Part shown: positions 7,988 to 15,444 of the stretch, in pieces | How the letters are laid out: each line of letters starts with the position of its first letter | Position numbering within the stretch: position 1 is the first letter of the stretch | Translations under genes and position numbers: made by a program | NCBI GenBank assembly: GCA_037189785.1 | Contig: JBBCIP010000409.1 | Span: forward strand, 1-15,746 | DNA: 15,746 nt | Source: Govanella sp037189785 | GTDB taxonomy: Bacteria > Pseudomonadota > Alphaproteobacteria > Sphingomonadales > Govanellaceae | Direction: 5' to 3' | The notes under the pieces: generated by a model | Database searches by the model: none | What the model was told of the DNA's origin: nothing | What the model saw: the letters and a program-made list of their open reading frames with translations, nothing else

Positions 7988-9439
7988 TCAACTGATCTTA
8001 TCGACCGGGGGTTTTGCTTCGACCATGTGACCACTGATATCGGCACCCGCCGAGGGTGACAATTTGATATTCCACAGCGCCGCTGCCACTGAAATCACAC
8101 AGACCACCACAAACGTGATGGAAAAATCGCTACGCATCGGATCGGCGTGATTTTGCGCCAGCATCGCGACCTGCAAGGCTATCGCCCCGGCGCAAATTCC
8201 AAGCGACAAAGTGAGCTGCTGGAAAGTCGCATAGAAACTGGCGGCAGCACTCATTTGCGACGCGTTGATTTCATCATAAGCAATGGTGTTGTAGGCCGTG
8301 AATTGAAGCGACATCAAGAACCCGCAGACCAACAAAACAGCAAACAGCGCCCAATCGGGCCACGCCGGGGTGAAAAACGCACAGACCAAGTAAGCCGCGC
8401 TCGACAACACACTATTGGCCGTCAAACAATTGCGGAAGCCGAACCGGCGCAGCACATAAGGGGCCACCGGTTTCATCAACAAAGCGCCGAGCGCTGACGC
8501 CAAAACGATCATGCCGCTCCGTTCCGCCGACATGCCGAAGCCGATTTGAAACATCATCGGCAACAAAAACGGTTGCGCGCCCTGCACGATCCGCGTCAGC
8601 GATCCGGCAATTAACGAAATTCGAAATGTCGGAATCCGCCACAACGACAGATCGAGAATAGGATTGGGATGCCGCCGCGCATGGCGCACATAGAGAACAG
8701 CAAATAAAGTTCCGATCAACAAAAGCGCAAGGGCGACATGTGTTTCCTCGGCGCGGCTCGCCATTTCAAACCCGAACAACAACGACCCAAGCGCCACGCC
8801 GGATAGCACCATCCCCAAACCATCAAACCGGCCAAGCTTTTCGCCGCGCACATCATCGATGTAAATCGACACCAGAATAATGCCGAGAATACCGAACGGC
8901 ACGTTGATATAAAAAATCCACCGCCAATCCGTGTGTGTCACAATCAAACCGCCAATCGGCGGCCCCAGGATCGGGCCGATCAGAGCCGGCACCAACAACC
9001 AAGCCATCGCCGCCACCATATCCTGGCGCGGCACGCTTCTGAGGATAATCAATCGCCCGACCGGCATCATCATGGCGCCGCCGACACCTTGCAGCAACCG
9101 CGCCGCCACCAACAACGGCAAGTTCGGGGCCAGAGCACAAAAAACGGATCCGAGCGTGAACACAAACATCGCCGCCCGGAACACAGTGCGACTGCCGAAC
9201 CGATCCGCCACATAACCGCTGACCGGAATGAAAATCGCCAAGGTCAACAGATAAGACGTCAGTGCCACGCTCATATGCAGCGGCGTCACCCCGAAATCGA
9301 CCGCCATGGTCGGCAAGGCGGTCGCTAAGATCGTCGAGTCCAGCTGCTGCATGAACAACGCGCTGGCAATAATCAACGATGTGGTGCGGAAGTTCGGTTT
9401 GCCCGCTCTGGCGTCTGAAGGTCCTTGGGGGGAAGTCAC
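7988..9439 (-). CDS. DHA2-type MFS multidrug efflux transporter (MdtD/HsrA/EmrB-like)
   Basis: A 483-residue protein with about 14 hydrophobic segments, the size of DHA2 drug:proton antiporters. Family motifs are all present: LDSTILATALP (33-43, helix-1 motif D1 with Asp34), GYVADRFGSR (75-84, motif A), RLLQGVG (114-120, motif B) and GPILGPPIGG (155-164, antiporter motif C), followed by WRWIFYINVPFGILG, a highly conserved DHA2 stretch. It sits in the inner membrane and probably exports toxic compounds using the proton gradient. No adaptor (EmrA-like) or outer-membrane gene is adjacent. The start is GTG; an in-frame stop lies only about 27 bases upstream and no ATG intervenes, so GTG is the best choice despite a weak ribosome site. 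A 152-base gap with a tandem repeat separates it from the DUF4139 gene upstream, so it may have its own promoter. Confidence 0.9.
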   Translation of the reverse strand: MTSPQGPSDARAGKPNFRTTSLIIASALFMQQLDSTILATALPTMAVDFGVTPLHMSVALTSYLLTLAIFIPVSGYVADRFGSRTVFRAAMFVFTLGSVFCALAPNLPLLVAARLLQGVGGAMMMPVGRLIILRSVPRQDMVAAMAWLLVPALIGPILGPPIGGLIVTHTDWRWIFYINVPFGILGIILVSIYIDDVRGEKLGRFDGLGMVLSGVALGSLLFGFEMASRAEETHVALALLLIGTLFAVLYVRHARRHPNPILDLSLWRIPTFRISLIAGSLTRIVQGAQPFLLPMMFQIGFGMSAERSGMIVLASALGALLMKPVAPYVLRRFGFRNCLTANSVLSSAAYLVCAFFTPAWPDWALFAVLLVCGFLMSLQFTAYNTIAYDEINASQMSAAASFYATFQQLTLSLGICAGAIALQVAMLAQNHADPMRSDFSITFVVVCVISVAAALWNIKLSPSAGADISGHMVEAKPPVDKIS

Positions 9440-9510
9440 CTGGGAATGGTCCGGTTGGTCACATGATCACATACACTCTGCCGCTGCTTATAATCGACTT
9501 ATCCGACTTC

Positions 9511-9544
9511 GGCCAGAGCGCATCGGGGGCCAGAGCGCATCGGG
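9511..9544. repeat. Perfect tandem 17-bp direct repeat, two copies
   Basis: GGCCAGAGCGCATCGGG occurs at 9511-9527 and again directly adjoining at 9528-9544, with no mismatch. It lies 72-105 bases upstream of the DHA2 transporter start and 48 bases past the end of the DUF4139 gene. Downstream of it on the minus strand lie a TATAAG hexamer and a TGTGATCA/TGTGACCA direct repeat (9452-9467 region). It may be a recent slippage duplication or a paired binding site for a regulator of the transporter. Confidence 0.9.
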
Positions 9545-9591
9545 CATAGCCGCAAGCTCGGAATGGCATATGAGCCCACCGGAATCTGCGG

Positions 9592-11181
9592 TCAATATTC
9601 ACTAATAGACTGATATGTAATTGTTTTTTCAGAATGCGCCGGAACAGTGACGGTCCAGGTGATGCGGCCGTCCCGGCGCGTCCAAGATTGCGATGCTTTT
9701 TTGATGGTTAAGCGCTCATTTTCAAACTGGACCACTTCGATTGTGATCGGCACTGATTTGTAATTGATAAGCCGGTGCGACAACCAGGATGTGATCCGCG
9801 TCCGGTGGCCAGACAGGTATTTTTCATCCTTCCGCACGATCCGGGCCTCTGCTTGTACATCCGGTGTTGTCCCAGCCACGAGCTCCACCGGAAGATCGAC
9901 CGCTTTGTTGATGATGCTGTCTTGCCCCAGACGGATCGGTGTATCAGTGCCACGATCCTCGACAATCACCACCTGACCGCCCGGCAAGGCCATACCGATC
10001 CCGGCTTTTTCCGTATTCATGAAACGCAGCAACACCGCGGCATTCAGATATTGATCCTCCTGTTCCGACCAACTGTCAGGATCGGGGATGATAAATTGAT
10101 AGCGACGTTCGGTTTTGATGGCCGCCTTATCCAAGAACCGCACTTGCTTGGTTTGCTGCGCCGCCACTGTGGTCGGCCACGGCACACGATATAGTTTGTA
10201 ATCGAAAAACTCTTCTTGAACGGCCGCCGCCTCGCTCCGCTTCATGGCTGTGACAATGATATCCTGTGCCATCGCTGCGGTGGGAGCAGGCGGTGCAGGT
10301 GCCGCTACATCATACGCTCCTGGAATAATTTCTTCTGCATGTGGCCAACGCCGTCCGATCATCCAGCAATTGCTGATTAACGATCGAAACCCATAGCCAA
10401 TATTATCATCTTCAAAAAGGCGGTTAAGATCACCACTGATCACCGCCGTCTCGGCATCAGCAAAACCACCGTCATTTTGGTTTTTGATCGTAATCCATCC
10501 CGTCAAGGCAATCTTGTCACCCATCGGCGAAACCGTGGCCACATAATCCGCGGCCCAGGTCACCCCCATCGCCAAATAGCTGAGTGTGACGGTGTATTGA
10601 CCGCCCGCACCCGGGGCGACTTTGACCGACAAGGTCGGATCGCTATTTAGGTCGGTGGGGATTTCATCAAACACCAAACCTTCCGGCAGACCTGAGCATT
10701 TCAGCGCTTCGGTTTCGCCATTCTCGAATTCCAAAATGGTGCCGTTGCCAGCCGCCCGAATAATGGCCCGGCGGCGCGTTTCAACACCGGTTCCGGGATT
10801 ACGGCGCACCAGCGTCACGCCCTTACCGATCGACCGCGTCACCAGACTATAAGGGGTCAATAAATTGTAATCGTAATTCCGTTCGACCACACTATCCGGC
10901 AAACCTTCGATAATGGCCGAGACGGCAATCATGCCATCGGACACGCCACGAAATTGAAGGCTGATGGGACCGTCACCGTCCGCCCCAGGCGGCAATGTTA
11001 TCGTGCGGGTTTCGCGGATCAGCGCCAGATCATCGTTATAGACCGTGACGGCAATCGCGTCCGGTTTATCAGACACCACGACTTGTTGCGCCAGTGCTAC
11101 AGATACCAGTAGCTGGCCGACAACCACGCCCTTAAAAATTCTGGACCACCTGAGTTTGCGGAATTGCCCGGTCACAAGCAT
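9592..11181 (-). CDS. DUF4139-domain secreted protein B, with TonB-receptor-like insertion
   Basis: A 529-residue protein with a signal peptide (basic start, hydrophobic VVVGQLLVSVALA at 19-31), so periplasmic or surface location is expected. The N-terminal beta domain (about 42-110: VTVYNDDLALIRE ... NYDYNLLTP) and the DUF4139 body (RRNPGTGVET 127-136, DPTLSVKV 181-188, YLAMGVTWAADYV 202-214, LTGWITIKN 226-234, C-terminus to 529) match the upstream neighbour throughout, so the two are paralogues. The molecular function of this family is unknown. Unlike the neighbour it has an Ala/Pro-rich loop (285-306) leading into DIIVTAMKRSE (307-317), which resembles the region after the signal peptide of TonB-dependent receptors. 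The start ATG lies six bases after the upstream stop; the ribosome site AAGGTG overlaps that stop, so translation is probably coupled. No ligand or enzymatic residues are recognisable. Confidence 0.85.
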   Translation of the reverse strand: MLVTGQFRKLRWSRIFKGVVVGQLLVSVALAQQVVVSDKPDAIAVTVYNDDLALIRETRTITLPPGADGDGPISLQFRGVSDGMIAVSAIIEGLPDSVVERNYDYNLLTPYSLVTRSIGKGVTLVRRNPGTGVETRRRAIIRAAGNGTILEFENGETEALKCSGLPEGLVFDEIPTDLNSDPTLSVKVAPGAGGQYTVTLSYLAMGVTWAADYVATVSPMGDKIALTGWITIKNQNDGGFADAETAVISGDLNRLFEDDNIGYGFRSLISNCWMIGRRWPHAEEIIPGAYDVAAPAPPAPTAAMAQDIIVTAMKRSEAAAVQEEFFDYKLYRVPWPTTVAAQQTKQVRFLDKAAIKTERRYQFIIPDPDSWSEQEDQYLNAAVLLRFMNTEKAGIGMALPGGQVVIVEDRGTDTPIRLGQDSIINKAVDLPVELVAGTTPDVQAEARIVRKDEKYLSGHRTRITSWLSHRLINYKSVPITIEVVQFENERLTIKKASQSWTRRDGRITWTVTVPAHSEKTITYQSISEY

Positions 11182-11187
11182 GCACCT

Positions 11188-12585
11188 TTATGGATACTTG
11201 ACCCGGAATTCTAAGATTGTTTCGCCCTTGGCCGGGATCGCTATGGTCCAGCGATAGGTATCGGCGTTGAGTTTTTCGCCCTTATGGCTGGTTTCCGCGA
11301 TTTTCCAATCGACATCTCGCATGCCTTGTTGATCGAACACGACTTCGACATTTTCAGGCCGGGCATTGCGGAAGGCATAACGCATTTTGACCGATCCGCC
11401 GCGCCACCAATCGCCTTGGGTTTGATCAACCACCGTCGACTGTGTCGTCACGTCGAATGCCTGTCCAACGGTCCATTGAATACCAGATCCGACCGGGGTG
11501 TGATCGACACGATCTTCCCCCAGGAACTGCGCGCGCCCCTGTTGATCATTGGCATAAAGGCGCACCGCCCCCGCCGGTAACGCCATGCCCAAACCACCGG
11601 CCTTGCTATTGGCCAGATCAAGCACAACAGAGGTGTTCTGCGCATTCTGTTGGGAATTAAACCCCGAAGCTGAGGCCGCATAAATTTTTTGTGCGGCGAC
11701 GGATGACGCATTAAGGAAATTCACCTGCTTCTGTTGGCTATGAGCAATGGTCGTACGTTCAGGCAAATTATAAAGATAATAATCGCCGATCCGCTCCTCA
11801 TCCCCACCATTATCATCATATTCGGTAAGACCAGAGGCTTGTCCACTTCTACCCCGTGGTTGCGGATAGCCACCACCCATATTCAAAGACCCGGCCACCA
11901 ACTGAGTGCGGACATTTTGATAATTGATACCGCTGTTGTTCGAAAGCGTGATCCAGCCCTGTAGGTTCAAGCGCTTCTGTGTTTCATCATAAAGACCGAC
12001 GTAATCCGCTTTCCACGCCAGCCCGCGCGATAAATAGCGGAGCCCGAGCGTTTTACTGCCGGGCGTGTCCGACGCCACCGTCACCGACAATGTCGGTCGC
12101 GCCCGCAGATTATCCGGCACCTTATCGAATATGATCCGCGTCGGCAGCCCGTCATCGCGCAACACTTCGATGTGATCGCCCACCTGCAATACGGCGCCGT
12201 CATTGACCGACAGCACCTTGGCCGTCACCGTCGTCTCCGCGCCGTTGCCGGGATTGGTGCGGATCAATTTCACCGTTTGTCCTACCGCTTTTTCCAGCAT
12301 CTTGGTCGGCGTCAACAGATCGTAATCGAAATTCTGTTCGATCACCGTAATACCGGGTCCGGTCAAGGACACCGTTTGTGGAATGATTTGCGCCGAGACA
12401 TCTTTGAACTCGAGCCGCAACCGCCCCGCCGTGACCGGCATCACCCGCACGTCGTCGATCAAAGCCATGTTGTCATTGTAGATGGTCATCGACAGACCGG
12501 GTGCGGGCTCCGCCCCTGCCCCTCCTGCGCCGAACGCCCATAATGCTGTGGCTGCTAAAACCGTTGCCCGCACAGGATACCGCAT
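11188..12585 (-). CDS. DUF4139-domain secreted protein A
   Basis: A 465-residue protein with a signal peptide (hydrophobic core to about residue 20, likely cleavage AGA|EP at 25/26). It shares the layout of the downstream gene: MTIYNDNMALIDD (33-45), NFDYDLLTP (85-93), RTNPGNGAET (109-118), RPTLSVTV (163-170), RYLSRGLAWKADYV (183-196), LQGWITLSN (208-216), then LYNLPERTTIAHSQQKQVNF and the C-terminal beta domain ending TILEFRVKYP. Its central loop (about 235-265) is Gly/Arg/Asp-rich and lacks the TonB-receptor-like motif of its partner. The ribosome site GGGAGG (12592-12597) stands six bases before the ATG. It is the first gene of a two-gene unit with protein B. The family is secreted in many Gram-negative bacteria, but its job is not established, so I give no function. 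The tandem pair suggests duplication, perhaps forming a heteromer (inference). Confidence 0.85.
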   Translation of the reverse strand: MRYPVRATVLAATALWAFGAGGAGAEPAPGLSMTIYNDNMALIDDVRVMPVTAGRLRLEFKDVSAQIIPQTVSLTGPGITVIEQNFDYDLLTPTKMLEKAVGQTVKLIRTNPGNGAETTVTAKVLSVNDGAVLQVGDHIEVLRDDGLPTRIIFDKVPDNLRARPTLSVTVASDTPGSKTLGLRYLSRGLAWKADYVGLYDETQKRLNLQGWITLSNNSGINYQNVRTQLVAGSLNMGGGYPQPRGRSGQASGLTEYDDNGGDEERIGDYYLYNLPERTTIAHSQQKQVNFLNASSVAAQKIYAASASGFNSQQNAQNTSVVLDLANSKAGGLGMALPAGAVRLYANDQQGRAQFLGEDRVDHTPVGSGIQWTVGQAFDVTTQSTVVDQTQGDWWRGGSVKMRYAFRNARPENVEVVFDQQGMRDVDWKIAETSHKGEKLNADTYRWTIAIPAKGETILEFRVKYP

Positions 12586-12676
12586 GGAGTGCCTCCCTTG
12601 ATCACGTCCAGCCCAATGACGCTGGCTCCAGTCTAGTAAGTCGGCGCGAGCCGATCAAGAGAGGGTTGAAACACCC

Positions 12677-12706
12677 CCGGCGCGCTCTTTGGCCCAGAGC
12701 CGCCGG
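12677..12706. other. Strong intergenic stem-loop
   Basis: CCGGCG-C-GCTCT (12677-12688) pairs with AGAGCCGCCGG (12696-12706) as an 11-bp GC-rich stem with a single bulged base and a 7-base loop. Neither strand has a following T-tract, so a standard terminator is unlikely. Possible roles are mRNA 3'-end stabilisation, Rho-linked termination, or a leader structure in front of the DUF4139 operon. Confidence 0.45.
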
Positions 12707-12796
12707 TTACGCGTGCTGCGTTATGTGTTAGCAGTGGCAAAAGGCAATTTTTGAACTATTATTAGGTGGATTTTGCATGACTGAGACAAAGCGTTG

Positions 12797-12925
12797 ATGC
12801 TGTTTAAAATCGCCTGTGCATATTTAGCCTTTGCTGTGGCCGATAGCATCTTTATCGACTGCCTACACCCATTCTACAACGGCTATCCTGGCCGTCCTGC
12901 TGCCACGATGCCGCAAACGCATTGA
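12797..12925 (+). CDS. Possible 42-residue small protein, unrecognised
   Basis: An ATG-to-TGA frame of 42 codons on the plus strand, in the gap between two minus-strand genes. Its N-terminus MLFKIACAYLAFAVADSIFI is hydrophobic, while the C-terminal part (HPFYNGYPGRPAATMPQTH) is polar, so a small membrane or secreted peptide is possible. A mini-frame of six codons (12777-12797) with a fair ribosome site AGGTGG (12764-12769, seven bases before its ATG) ends in TGATG, overlapping this start, a typical coupling arrangement. I recognise no family. It could equally be a chance frame or a decayed remnant; its end is 26 bases from the convergent phosphatase stop. Confidence 0.27.
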   Translation: MLFKIACAYLAFAVADSIFIDCLHPFYNGYPGRPAATMPQTH

Positions 12926-12951
12926 CGCCTAGTAGCGGTATTTGTTTCCTA

Positions 12952-14673
12952 TCACTGCGCAGACCTATCTTCGGTCCATCCGAAAGCATATTTCATGAGA
13001 TGGAACACGACATGCTGTTCGAGCACGCCGCCGAACATATAAGCGCGCGGGCCGACGGCATAGAGCGGCACGTCTTCACCGCCATGGCTGCCGATCAAGA
13101 CGTCGGTGCCTTTGTAATTGATCCCGGTTGGGACCACGGATTGTTGACGGTAGTCGGCGGCAGTGGTGTCGGTCGCGGATAGATCCGGGCGCTCGCCTTT
13201 GAGCGCCCCAGGCCCGGTCCAATAGCCAAGCGTGGTATAGGGCTTGCCGTCGGTTGCCAAACTCGGCGCCTCATCGCCATGAGCGTCGCCATGGCTACTA
13301 TAGGCATGAACCGTGCCGAGGATCGGATTGCCGCGCTTCGGGACCCCGGCCATGGTAAACGGATGGCTATGATCGGCGGTGACGATGATGGTGGTGTCCT
13401 TGAGATCAACCAGGGACAACGCCGTCTCGACCGCACGCGCCATCTCTTGCGCCTCAGAGAGGGCCAGGGCGGCGGTGCCTTCGTGATGACCATGATCGAT
13501 GCGACCGCCTTCGACCATCAGGTAATAGCCGCCGTCATGCTGCGCCAACAGCTTGATCGCCGCCGCCGTCATCTCGGCCAGGCTCGGCTCCCTCATCGGG
13601 TCGGCACTTGGCTCGGCTTTGCCGGTTTGCGCCAACAACCGGTTGATCTCAGAATCCTGCACCGATTTTTGTGCGGCGGTCGGGGTTTTTGTTTTATGGA
13701 GTTGATAGCTCATGTGCGACGGCGCGAACAAGCCGAGGACATAACCGTTCGCTTGCGGCTGAAGCGCGTTCAACTGGTCACGGGTCGAGATCACACGACC
13801 CTTGGTGCGGGCTTGCCATTCAGCGATCAAATCGGCACCCGGATCAAGCCGGGCCCCGCCCTTGTCCTGACCCAGAAAATGAACACGGCCACCCGCAAAC
13901 GCCACCGTGACCACCGGATCGTCCGAGACGAACTGTCGCGCCAGATCCTGACAACCCGCGGCCCGGGCCTCCGCCGACATCAGGGAATCATTTTCCCATT
14001 TGCGGGTTGGGGCATTGGCATAGACCGTGGCCGGTGTGGCATGGGTCAATGTCGTTGTCGTCACCACACCGACCGCCTTGCCGCGGGCTTTGGCGACCTG
14101 CCCCATGGTCGGCACGGCATTGGCCGCGACATTGTCGCATTGCTCCAACACCGCGTTGGCATTCATGCCGATCATTCCGGCGCGGGTTTTCACACCGCTA
14201 TGGAGCGCCGTCGCCGTGCCTGCGGAATCCGGAACCTGGGCATTGGTGTTATAAGTTTTGATAAACGCAGTATGCGGGAACTTTTCGTAAGGCAGAAAGT
14301 GTTCCTCGCCCTTGCGGCCCTTCGATTGACCGTCATATATCCGCGCCGCCGTCACCGTCGACAAACCCATGCCATCGCCGATAAACAGAATAACATTCTT
14401 AGCCGGTGCCGGATTGGGGTGAGCCGCCGCCCGCGCGCGGATGGCATCGATGGCCGATTGCTGCCAATAGCGAGTATCGGTTTCGGGATAAGTCTGCGGC
14501 GAGGTGGTCGCCTGGGGCACAGTCACTTGTGGTGCGTTCGCCTGGAGCGTTGTCAGCGGGACCTCAGCCTTAGGGGCTTGAGTCTCAGCCGTCGCACAGC
14601 CGATCAAAACGATCAACGGCACGACCACAGTCGACCGCAACACACCATTCGCTTTCTTAAATCGGCTATCCAT
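12952..14673 (-). CDS. Alkaline phosphatase, lipoprotein form
   Basis: A 573-residue phosphomonoesterase. The N-terminus carries a lipoprotein signal: basic RFKK, hydrophobic VVVPLIV, then lipobox LIGC with Cys26 as the lipid-attachment site. An Ala/Pro/Thr-rich tether (27-66) follows. The catalytic set is complete by family alignment: D100 (FIGDGMG), nucleophile S150 (VPDSAGTATAL), H211 and T213 (HATPA), R224, E388, D393 and H397 (VEGGRIDHGHHEG), D434 and H435 (TADHSH), H530 (GSHGGEDV). Spacings E-5-D-4-H match Escherichia coli PhoA (322/327/331). Where E. coli has Asp153 this enzyme has His, as in Vibrio and animal enzymes. It releases phosphate from organic esters on the periplasmic or surface side. 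The ribosome site AAGGA precedes ATG by seven bases. No PHO box was recognised upstream; a tandem 17-bp repeat is present instead. The start is secure. Confidence 0.95.
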   Translation of the reverse strand: MDSRFKKANGVLRSTVVVPLIVLIGCATAETQAPKAEVPLTTLQANAPQVTVPQATTSPQTYPETDTRYWQQSAIDAIRARAAAHPNPAPAKNVILFIGDGMGLSTVTAARIYDGQSKGRKGEEHFLPYEKFPHTAFIKTYNTNAQVPDSAGTATALHSGVKTRAGMIGMNANAVLEQCDNVAANAVPTMGQVAKARGKAVGVVTTTTLTHATPATVYANAPTRKWENDSLMSAEARAAGCQDLARQFVSDDPVVTVAFAGGRVHFLGQDKGGARLDPGADLIAEWQARTKGRVISTRDQLNALQPQANGYVLGLFAPSHMSYQLHKTKTPTAAQKSVQDSEINRLLAQTGKAEPSADPMREPSLAEMTAAAIKLLAQHDGGYYLMVEGGRIDHGHHEGTAALALSEAQEMARAVETALSLVDLKDTTIIVTADHSHPFTMAGVPKRGNPILGTVHAYSSHGDAHGDEAPSLATDGKPYTTLGYWTGPGALKGERPDLSATDTTAADYRQQSVVPTGINYKGTDVLIGSHGGEDVPLYAVGPRAYMFGGVLEQHVVFHLMKYAFGWTEDRSAQ

Positions 14674-14681
14674 TGCTCTAT

Positions 14682-14715
14682 CCTTATATTACATCGACCC
14701 TTATATACCATCGAC
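14682..14715. repeat. Imperfect tandem 17-bp repeat in the alkaline-phosphatase leader
   Basis: CCTTATATTACATCGAC (14682-14698) is followed directly by CCTTATATACCATCGAC (14699-14715): 15 of 17 bases match. On the coding (minus) strand each unit reads GTCGATG...ATATAAGG, so the duplication copies the ribosome site together with an upstream ATG. The copy nearest the gene supplies the AAGGA used for the phosphatase start. Confidence 0.85.
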
Positions 14716-14767
14716 ATGCGCCAAACCTATGCGACGCGGCACCACAGAAAACTAAAATTTAAAAATG

Positions 14768-15268
14768 CTATGCTGAGCCAAGCACCCCTAGTAATGGATA
14801 AGAAGGGTCAGCGGAGTCACGTCGACCCCAGCCCAGGGTCATCTGCGCATCACGCACATATTCAAAGTCGTATATAAATTTGCGCCGATCAATAGCCCAG
14901 AGACCGGCTCGGCATGACCATTCATCCAAATATCGCCCACATCCGGTAATTACATACTGCTTTTCGTTTTTTCTGCCGATTAGCGTGACGGTGACATAAG
15001 TTTCACTAACGGCACAGTCTCCGTCTATATTGATCAGCATATTGGCAAGTTGATGAGACTGTGCCTCCAAAGTACTGTGATATTTGCATACCCAGTCAAT
15101 AAATCCCCGGCCCGTGCCAACATAAAAAGATCCGTAATCCGCCAGACCATCTTCGTGCCAAACTGTGTATCCAAGGTCCACATCTATACGATCCATCGCA
15201 CGGCAATAACGCTTCAAGACATCAGCGATTTTCTCTTTGGCAAGAAGTATATTTTCGGTCTCTGACAT
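14768..15268 (-). CDS. SnoaL/NTF2-like family protein
   Basis: From ATG 15268 the protein has 166 residues, the usual size of SnoaL-like (NTF2-fold) proteins. Family features are the N-terminal helix with KRYCRAMDRIDVDL (acidic after an Arg), HEDGLADYGSFYVGTG, the SHQLANMLINIDGD region with His, and the C-terminal strand set GRYLDEWSCRAGLWAIDRRKFIYDFEY, which fits the usual 'R-Y-x-D-x-w-x-r-x-G-x-W-x-I-x-x-R' pattern. Members include dehydratases, isomerases and dioxygenase small subunits; the substrate here cannot be told. The frame is open to 15355, but that start falls in a likely promoter; 15268 has AAGGGA upstream. Local GC is clearly lower (42-45 percent in three 60-base lines I counted) than in the neighbouring phosphatase gene (62-63 percent in two lines), suggesting different origin. 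Confidence 0.82.
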   Translation of the reverse strand: MSETENILLAKEKIADVLKRYCRAMDRIDVDLGYTVWHEDGLADYGSFYVGTGRGFIDWVCKYHSTLEAQSHQLANMLINIDGDCAVSETYVTVTLIGRKNEKQYVITGCGRYLDEWSCRAGLWAIDRRKFIYDFEYVRDAQMTLGWGRRDSADPSYPLLGVLGSA

Positions 15269-15326
15269 GACAGTCTTCCCTTCGTCGACATTTATTTTGA
15301 TCGCAATGATCTCACCATGAAGGAAA

Positions 15327-15355
15327 ATACTATCAACACCAAAATGCACCAACAA
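15327..15355 (-). promoter_or_regulatory. Possible promoter of the SnoaL-like gene
   Basis: On the minus strand TTGTTG (15350-15355) and TAGTAT (15327-15332) are 17 bases apart. Both match the consensus only partly (three and four of six). A start near 15320 would give a leader of about 50 bases before ATG 15268, which agrees with the preferred start. Confidence 0.28.
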
Positions 15356-15368
15356 AGCCGATACCTAG

Positions 15369-15412
15369 TGTGCACTAAATGCACAGAATGTTTGTTGAGT
15401 GGTGACACCACT
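15369..15412. promoter_or_regulatory. Two operator-like palindromes upstream of the SnoaL-like gene
   Basis: TGTGCA-CTAAA-TGCACA occupies 15369-15385 (6-bp arms, 5-base spacer). AGTGGTG-A-CACCACT occupies 15398-15412 (perfect 7-bp arms around one base). Both lie just upstream of the possible promoter of the SnoaL-like gene, where activator or repressor sites would be expected. No matching regulator gene is in the window. Confidence 0.4.
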
Positions 15413-15444
15413 GAAGGTAATTCAGTAAAATATTTGACCGAATA

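Larger units (their letters stand above)
12586..12951. other. 366-base intergenic region between DUF4139 pair and alkaline phosphatase
   Basis: It contains the ribosome site of protein A, several small inverted repeats near it (12608-12625; 12641-12654), a strong hairpin (12677-12706) and a possible small ORF (12797-12925). No clear sigma-70 promoter stands out for protein A, and I find no intrinsic terminator with a U-tract for the phosphatase gene. No tRNA or insertion-sequence trace was seen. Confidence 0.6.

Noticed and set aside
7988..12585. A single operon of DUF4139 A, B and the DHA2 transporter
   Set aside because: A and B are clearly linked, but a 152-base gap with a tandem repeat and a possible -10 separates the transporter, so a shared transcript is not supported.
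14674..14767. A PHO box for the alkaline phosphatase
   Set aside because: I searched for CTGTCAT-like repeats with 11-bp periodicity and found none; the repeat present has a 17-bp period and a different sequence.
13279..14877. A 532-codon plus-strand open frame opposite the alkaline phosphatase
   Set aside because: It is antisense to a gene with a complete catalytic set, is Arg/His-rich without any domain or signal pattern, and looks like the usual shadow frame in GC-rich coding DNA.
15369..15385. CRP/FNR-type site
   Set aside because: TGTGCA-N5-TGCACA has one base too many and lacks the TGTGA/TTGAT cores, so I call it only an undefined palindrome.
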